A DNA stretch of 64,000 bases from Neisseriaceae bacterium. Lineage in GTDB: Bacteria > Pseudomonadota > Gammaproteobacteria > Burkholderiales > Chromobacteriaceae. The position numbers were made by a program, and so were the translations under genes. Positions 60,860-64,000 of the stretch are shown here, piece after piece. The notes below the pieces were generated by a model that was not told the origin of the DNA, did no database searches, and was given only the letters and a program-made list of their open reading frames with translations. Numbering within the stretch: position 1 is the stretch's first letter; the number at the start of each line of letters is the position of its first letter. Where the stretch lies: assembly GCA_027489245.1 (NCBI GenBank), contig JAIYAC010000002.1, positions 1-64,000 of the forward strand. Direction: 5' to 3'.

Positions 60860-62938
60860 TTACAGCCGGAAATTGCTCACCAGCCGCTCCAGGTTGCCAG
60901 ACAGCTCGCGCAGCTGCTCTACCTCGCTGCGTACCTCGCGCGCGATGTCGCTGTTGGTGTGCGCCATATTGCTGATGCGCTCCACGTTCTGCGCGATCTC
61001 GGTGGTGGCGCTGGATTGCTCGCGGGTGGACGACGCAATGTCGCCAATCGATAGCACCAGGGTATGGCTCTTTTCCTGCACGGTTTGCATGGCCTGGTTG
61101 GCCGCATGGGCGATGTCCACGCTCACCGCTACCAGGTCGCGGCTGTGTTTCACGTCTGCCACCGCATCGCTGGTTTCGCTGCCGATGGCGTTGACGATGC
61201 GGCTGATCTGCACCGTGGCTTCGGCGGTGCGCCCGGCCAGGTTACGCACCTCGTCGGCCACCACGGCAAAGCCCCTGCCCTGCTCGCCGGCCCGTGCTGC
61301 CTCGATGGCGGCGTTCAGCGCCAGCAGATTGGTCTGGTCGGCAATGTCCTTGATCACGTTGACGATGGTGTTCACCTCTTGCGAGCGCTCGCCCAGCGCC
61401 CCCATGCGGTCGGCCAGCGCCTGCATGCTGCTGGTCATGCGCTGGATTTCGTCCGTGACCTGGCCTACGGTGGCCACGCTTTTCTCGGTAAGCTGGCCGG
61501 TTTCGCGCACGATGCTTTCGGCGTCGCTGGCCGAGTTGGCAATGTGCTGCACGCTGACGGTGACCTCTTCTACCCCGGCCGCGGTGGCGCTGGCCGCGTC
61601 GGACTGCTGCGCCGAGGCCTGTTCTACCTTGATGGCGCTGTCGGCCAGCTGCCCGGCGCTGCGGCTTACCGCCAGGCTTTGCTCGCGTACGTCGATGAAC
61701 ATCTCGCGCAGGCTGTCGATGAAGCGGTTGAAGGCATCGGCGGTATGGCCGATTTCGTCACGGTTGCTGACATGGATGCGTACAGTCAGGTCGCCTTTGC
61801 CGCTGGCCAGCTGCTCCATGGTGTTCGCCAGGGTGTTCAGCGGGCGGGTGAGTGCACGCACGACGATAGCCAGTACCAGCAGTATGATGACCAGTGCCAC
61901 CACGCCTATGAGGATGGCCATATTGCGCTGGCTCACGGCCGACTCGGTAATGGCTGCGGTAGGAATGGCGACCCCGGCCGCCCAGAACTGGCCGGTGTTG
62001 CCGACTTTGATCGGGTAGAAGAAGTGGGTGAAGCCGCCGTCTTCAAACACGAAGTCCTCGCCTTTGCGGATTTTGTCCTGATAGCCGGCCAGCGCATCTT
62101 CTTTGGCTAGCGGCTTGCCTACCAGTGCCGGGTCGGGGTTCACCACGTACAGGCCGCCTTCCGACACCATACGAACAAAGCCGGTTTCGTACAGTTTCAC
62201 GCTGCCGTACTTTTTCTGCAGGGTATCCAGTGCCAGGTCGGCTGCGGCGATGCCCAGAAATTTGCCGCTGGGGTCCTTGATGGCCACGGCCAGTGAGCTT
62301 TCCAGTACCTGTTTGCCCTGTACTTCGTAGAAAAACGGCTCGGTAATGGTGTCACGGCCACGGGTTTTCGGTACGTAGTAGAAGTCACCCCAGCCGGGCT
62401 TGTCGTAGTCGGGTACGTATTCGGTCAGTTTGTCCTTCCACTCGGGAAACTTCTCTACCCTGTCCTTGGACATCATCACGTCTTGCGCCGCTTTGCCGTC
62501 ACCGCCGCGGGTCATGTAGGGGCTATAACGGCCTGTCGGGTCGTGTCGTGGCCAGTCCAGCCGGAACTGGTCATCCTTGCCATCCAGCGCATTGGGTTCG
62601 TACAGCATCCACATGCCGATGATCTGGGGGTCGGCATCCAGTATGTTGAGGATGGTGTTGTCGATGACTTTACGGTCTACCGCGCCAGCGCGTTGCATGC
62701 CACCCACGGCATCGGCCAGGTGTTTGGGTACGCTGAAACCATGTGCCAGGTCGGCAGTCACGGCGTCGGCAAAGCGGCCGGCTTGTTCCGAGGCCAGCTG
62801 ATAGCCCTGCGCTTCTGCCGACTGGTAACTCTGGCGGGCAATCAGCGCGATCATGCTGCTAAAACCTACCGCGATAGCCACCCCGGCTACCAGGATAATG
62901 CGGTTGCCCAGGTGTCCCCATTTGGCTGTTTTTCCCAT
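60860..62938 (-). CDS. Methyl-accepting chemotaxis protein with dCache sensor
   Basis: The 692-aa chemoreceptor has a membrane helix at about 13-33, a large periplasmic double-Cache domain (about 45-335) and a second helix (about 345-365). A HAMP linker and the signalling domain with [20 protein letters not shown] follow. In the Cache domain, [39 protein letters not shown] and [20 protein letters not shown] mark the distal and membrane-proximal units; the DxxxxL/D pattern suggests amino acid or organic-acid ligands. It has no C-terminal pentapeptide. Ligand is inferred only by class. Confidence 0.92.
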   Translation of the reverse strand: MGKTAKWGHLGNRIILVAGVAIAVGFSSMIALIARQSYQSAEAQGYQLASEQAGRFADAVTADLAHGFSVPKHLADAVGGMQRAGAVDRKVIDNTILNILDADPQIIGMWMLYEPNALDGKDDQFRLDWPRHDPTGRYSPYMTRGGDGKAAQDVMMSKDRVEKFPEWKDKLTEYVPDYDKPGWGDFYYVPKTRGRDTITEPFFYEVQGKQVLESSLAVAIKDPSGKFLGIAAADLALDTLQKKYGSVKLYETGFVRMVSEGGLYVVNPDPALVGKPLAKEDALAGYQDKIRKGEDFVFEDGGFTHFFYPIKVGNTGQFWAAGVAIPTAAITESAVSQRNMAILIGVVALVIILLVLAIVVRALTRPLNTLANTMEQLASGKGDLTVRIHVSNRDEIGHTADAFNRFIDSLREMFIDVREQSLAVSRSAGQLADSAIKVEQASAQQSDAASATAAGVEEVTVSVQHIANSASDAESIVRETGQLTEKSVATVGQVTDEIQRMTSSMQALADRMGALGERSQEVNTIVNVIKDIADQTNLLALNAAIEAARAGEQGRGFAVVADEVRNLAGRTAEATVQISRIVNAIGSETSDAVADVKHSRDLVAVSVDIAHAANQAMQTVQEKSHTLVLSIGDIASSTREQSSATTEIAQNVERISNMAHTNSDIAREVRSEVEQLRELSGNLERLVSNFRL

Positions 62939-63290
62939 ATTGCATTCCTTGTGCTGAGTCAGGGCGGTGCTTGGCTTGAAGAATAGAAGCCCACCGTAGG
63001 TATTTCTACGTATTCTTTTAGAAAGACATTACGCTCGACTGCTACGATTAGATAGAAAATAATCAACACTGCGCGGGGCTGGCTGGGGCATGCACAGGAA
63101 ATACAACAGGCTTTGTCAGGTGTACGTGTGCACTGGTCTGCGCTGGGGCATAAATGGGGCTTGGCATTGAGTACGGATGGCTTCGATAATGAACTACTGC
63201 AATACGGGTATCCATTTCGGTTTAATGCCTGTAGCCTTGGCGGTCCGTTTGGTGCGCCGCCTCACTCTTTATATAGCTGCCAGTAATTAA
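62939..63290. other. Divergent promoter region of chemoreceptor and HD-GYP gene
   Basis: A 352-base gap without a gene-like ORF. It is more AT-rich than its surroundings near 63000-63070. I found no convincing sigma-28 box for the chemoreceptor and no other recognisable site. Confidence 0.45.
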
Positions 63291-64000
63291 ATGATTAAGT
63301 GTATAGACGTCTCAGATCTGAAAGTCGGCATGTTCGTGCATGACCTGAACTGCGACTGGGCTTCTCACCCGTTTTTTCGCAAAAGTTTTTTGCTGAAGCA
63401 AGACAGTGAGATAGCCAAGATTATCGAAGCCGGTATTCATGAGGTGTATATCGACACACTGAAGGGGCTGGACGTTCGGCACGCCCGTACCGAACAGGAA
63501 GTCAAAGAGACACTGCAGCAAGAGATGCTGGAAATCGCCAGCAAAGAGCCCTCCCCTATCATCCAGGTATCCTTTGCCGACGAAATGGGCCGAGCCGCCC
63601 GCATCAAGACACAGGCGCAGACCCTGGTGAAAACGGTGATGCAGGATGTGCGCCTGGGCAAAGCGGTGGAGCTGGAGCAAGTGGACCCGATGATCGAGTC
63701 CATTACCGAGTCGGTACTGCGTAACGGCGGTGCGCTCACCACCCTGCTGCGCATCAAGAACAAGGACGACTACACCTTTTTGCATTCGGTCAGTGTGGGT
63801 ACGCTGATGATTGCCTTTTGCCGCTCGGTAGGCATGGACCGCGAGGCCATTCGCCAGGCGGGCCTGGGCGGCCTGCTGCACGATACCGGCAAGGCGCTGG
63901 TGCCGGACGAGGTGCTGAACAAGCCTGGCCGGCTAACCGACGAAGAATTCGATATCATCCGCCGCCACCCCGGCGACGGCCATGCCATTTTGCTGAAGAC
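63291..64000 (+). CDS. HD-GYP-domain c-di-GMP phosphodiesterase (partial, runs off right edge)
   Basis: The frame from ATG at 63291 stays open for 236 codons to the window end; it is absent from the ORF track because no stop is reached. The N-terminal part (MIKCIDVSDLKVGMFVHDLN and FLLKQDSEIAKIIEAGIHEV) is the DUF3391 domain that precedes many HD-GYP proteins. The HD domain begins at about residue 160 with YTFLHSVSVGTLM, GLLHDTGKALVPDE (the HD pair) and RRHPGDGHAIL. The GYP loop would lie just beyond the edge. Such proteins hydrolyse c-di-GMP to GMP. Confidence 0.9.
   Translation, partial: MIKCIDVSDLKVGMFVHDLNCDWASHPFFRKSFLLKQDSEIAKIIEAGIHEVYIDTLKGLDVRHARTEQEVKETLQQEMLEIASKEPSPIIQVSFADEMGRAARIKTQAQTLVKTVMQDVRLGKAVELEQVDPMIESITESVLRNGGALTTLLRIKNKDDYTFLHSVSVGTLMIAFCRSVGMDREAIRQAGLGGLLHDTGKALVPDEVLNKPGRLTDEEFDIIRRHPGDGHAILLK

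Noticed and set aside
62939-63060. Sigma-28 flagellar promoter for the chemoreceptor
   Set aside because: A TAAA-like -35 is present but no GCCGATAA-type -10 at the correct spacing.
1-64000. CRISPR array, tRNA genes, prophage or integrative element
   Set aside because: I saw no regularly spaced direct repeats, no tRNA cloverleaf ends, and no integrase, capsid or conjugation genes.

Overview
The window is a stretch of GC-rich bacterial chromosome, roughly 60% GC or more by eye, with tightly packed genes and short intergenic gaps. Gene content and protein style point to a free-living betaproteobacterium, most likely order Neisseriales (Chromobacterium/Vogesella-like). This rests on the 16S leader at the left edge, hutIGUH with hutC, tctCBA with tctDE, a fused indolepyruvate oxidoreductase, many chemoreceptors and c-di-GMP proteins. 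The genus is a guess. I see no phage, plasmid, transposase or CRISPR array.

Layout. 1-155: promoter and leader of an rRNA operon running leftward out of the window. 333-9052: exported carbonic anhydrase, DMT exporter, chemoreceptor, FAD oxidoreductase, a MOSC / solute-binding / SRPBCC operon and a soluble PAS chemoreceptor. 9360-13310: AraC regulator divergent from a fosmidomycin-resistance-type MFS pump, then an FMN split-barrel protein flanked by two 113-bp direct repeats. 13311-22094: histidine utilisation (hutI-hutG-hutU-hutH on the minus strand, hutC nearby, two TGTATATACA operators), interleaved with an AraC/alcohol dehydrogenase pair. 22227-28142: mutarotase, a CxxC protein, GNAT, waaC-waaA for LPS inner core, and a glycosyltransferase. 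The gaps around the glycosyltransferase are rich in DnaA boxes. 28288-37641: S66 peptidase/YiaAB/GNAT operon, rsmE, an inositol-monophosphatase-like gene, a Sel1-repeat protein, MarR with two EamA transporters, and small enzymes. 37712-41136: a translationally coupled minus-strand cluster (68-aa ORF, two tandem-GNAT proteins, AlaX editing protein, Gfa protein), followed by rarD. 42671-48803: indolepyruvate ferredoxin oxidoreductase behind a LiuR-like palindrome, then a CSS-type EAL phosphodiesterase. 49082-58662: tctCBA, an extra binding protein, tctDE and a PAS/GAF/GGDEF/EAL protein. 58776-60348: pyrB-pyrI behind a pyrBI-type attenuator. 60860-64000: dCache chemoreceptor and the start of an HD-GYP phosphodiesterase.

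The most striking signal is not a gene. The 9-mer GCGGCCAAC (extended consensus about TGCGGCCAACCTTtg) occurs 56 times by my hand count on both strands, against one or two expected by chance. It lies inside genes and, as inverted pairs or beside hairpins, at gene ends. That is the architecture of a DNA uptake sequence (DUS), but the core is unlike the Neisseriaceae DUS dialects, which end in CTGAA. I propose it as a candidate uptake sequence of this lineage. Secondary signals are a recurring GGGCAAGCC hairpin next to the motif, a DnaA-box cluster at 26.6-28.1 kb, a two-copy structured repeat with compensatory changes, and a palindromic element inserted in the hut operon.
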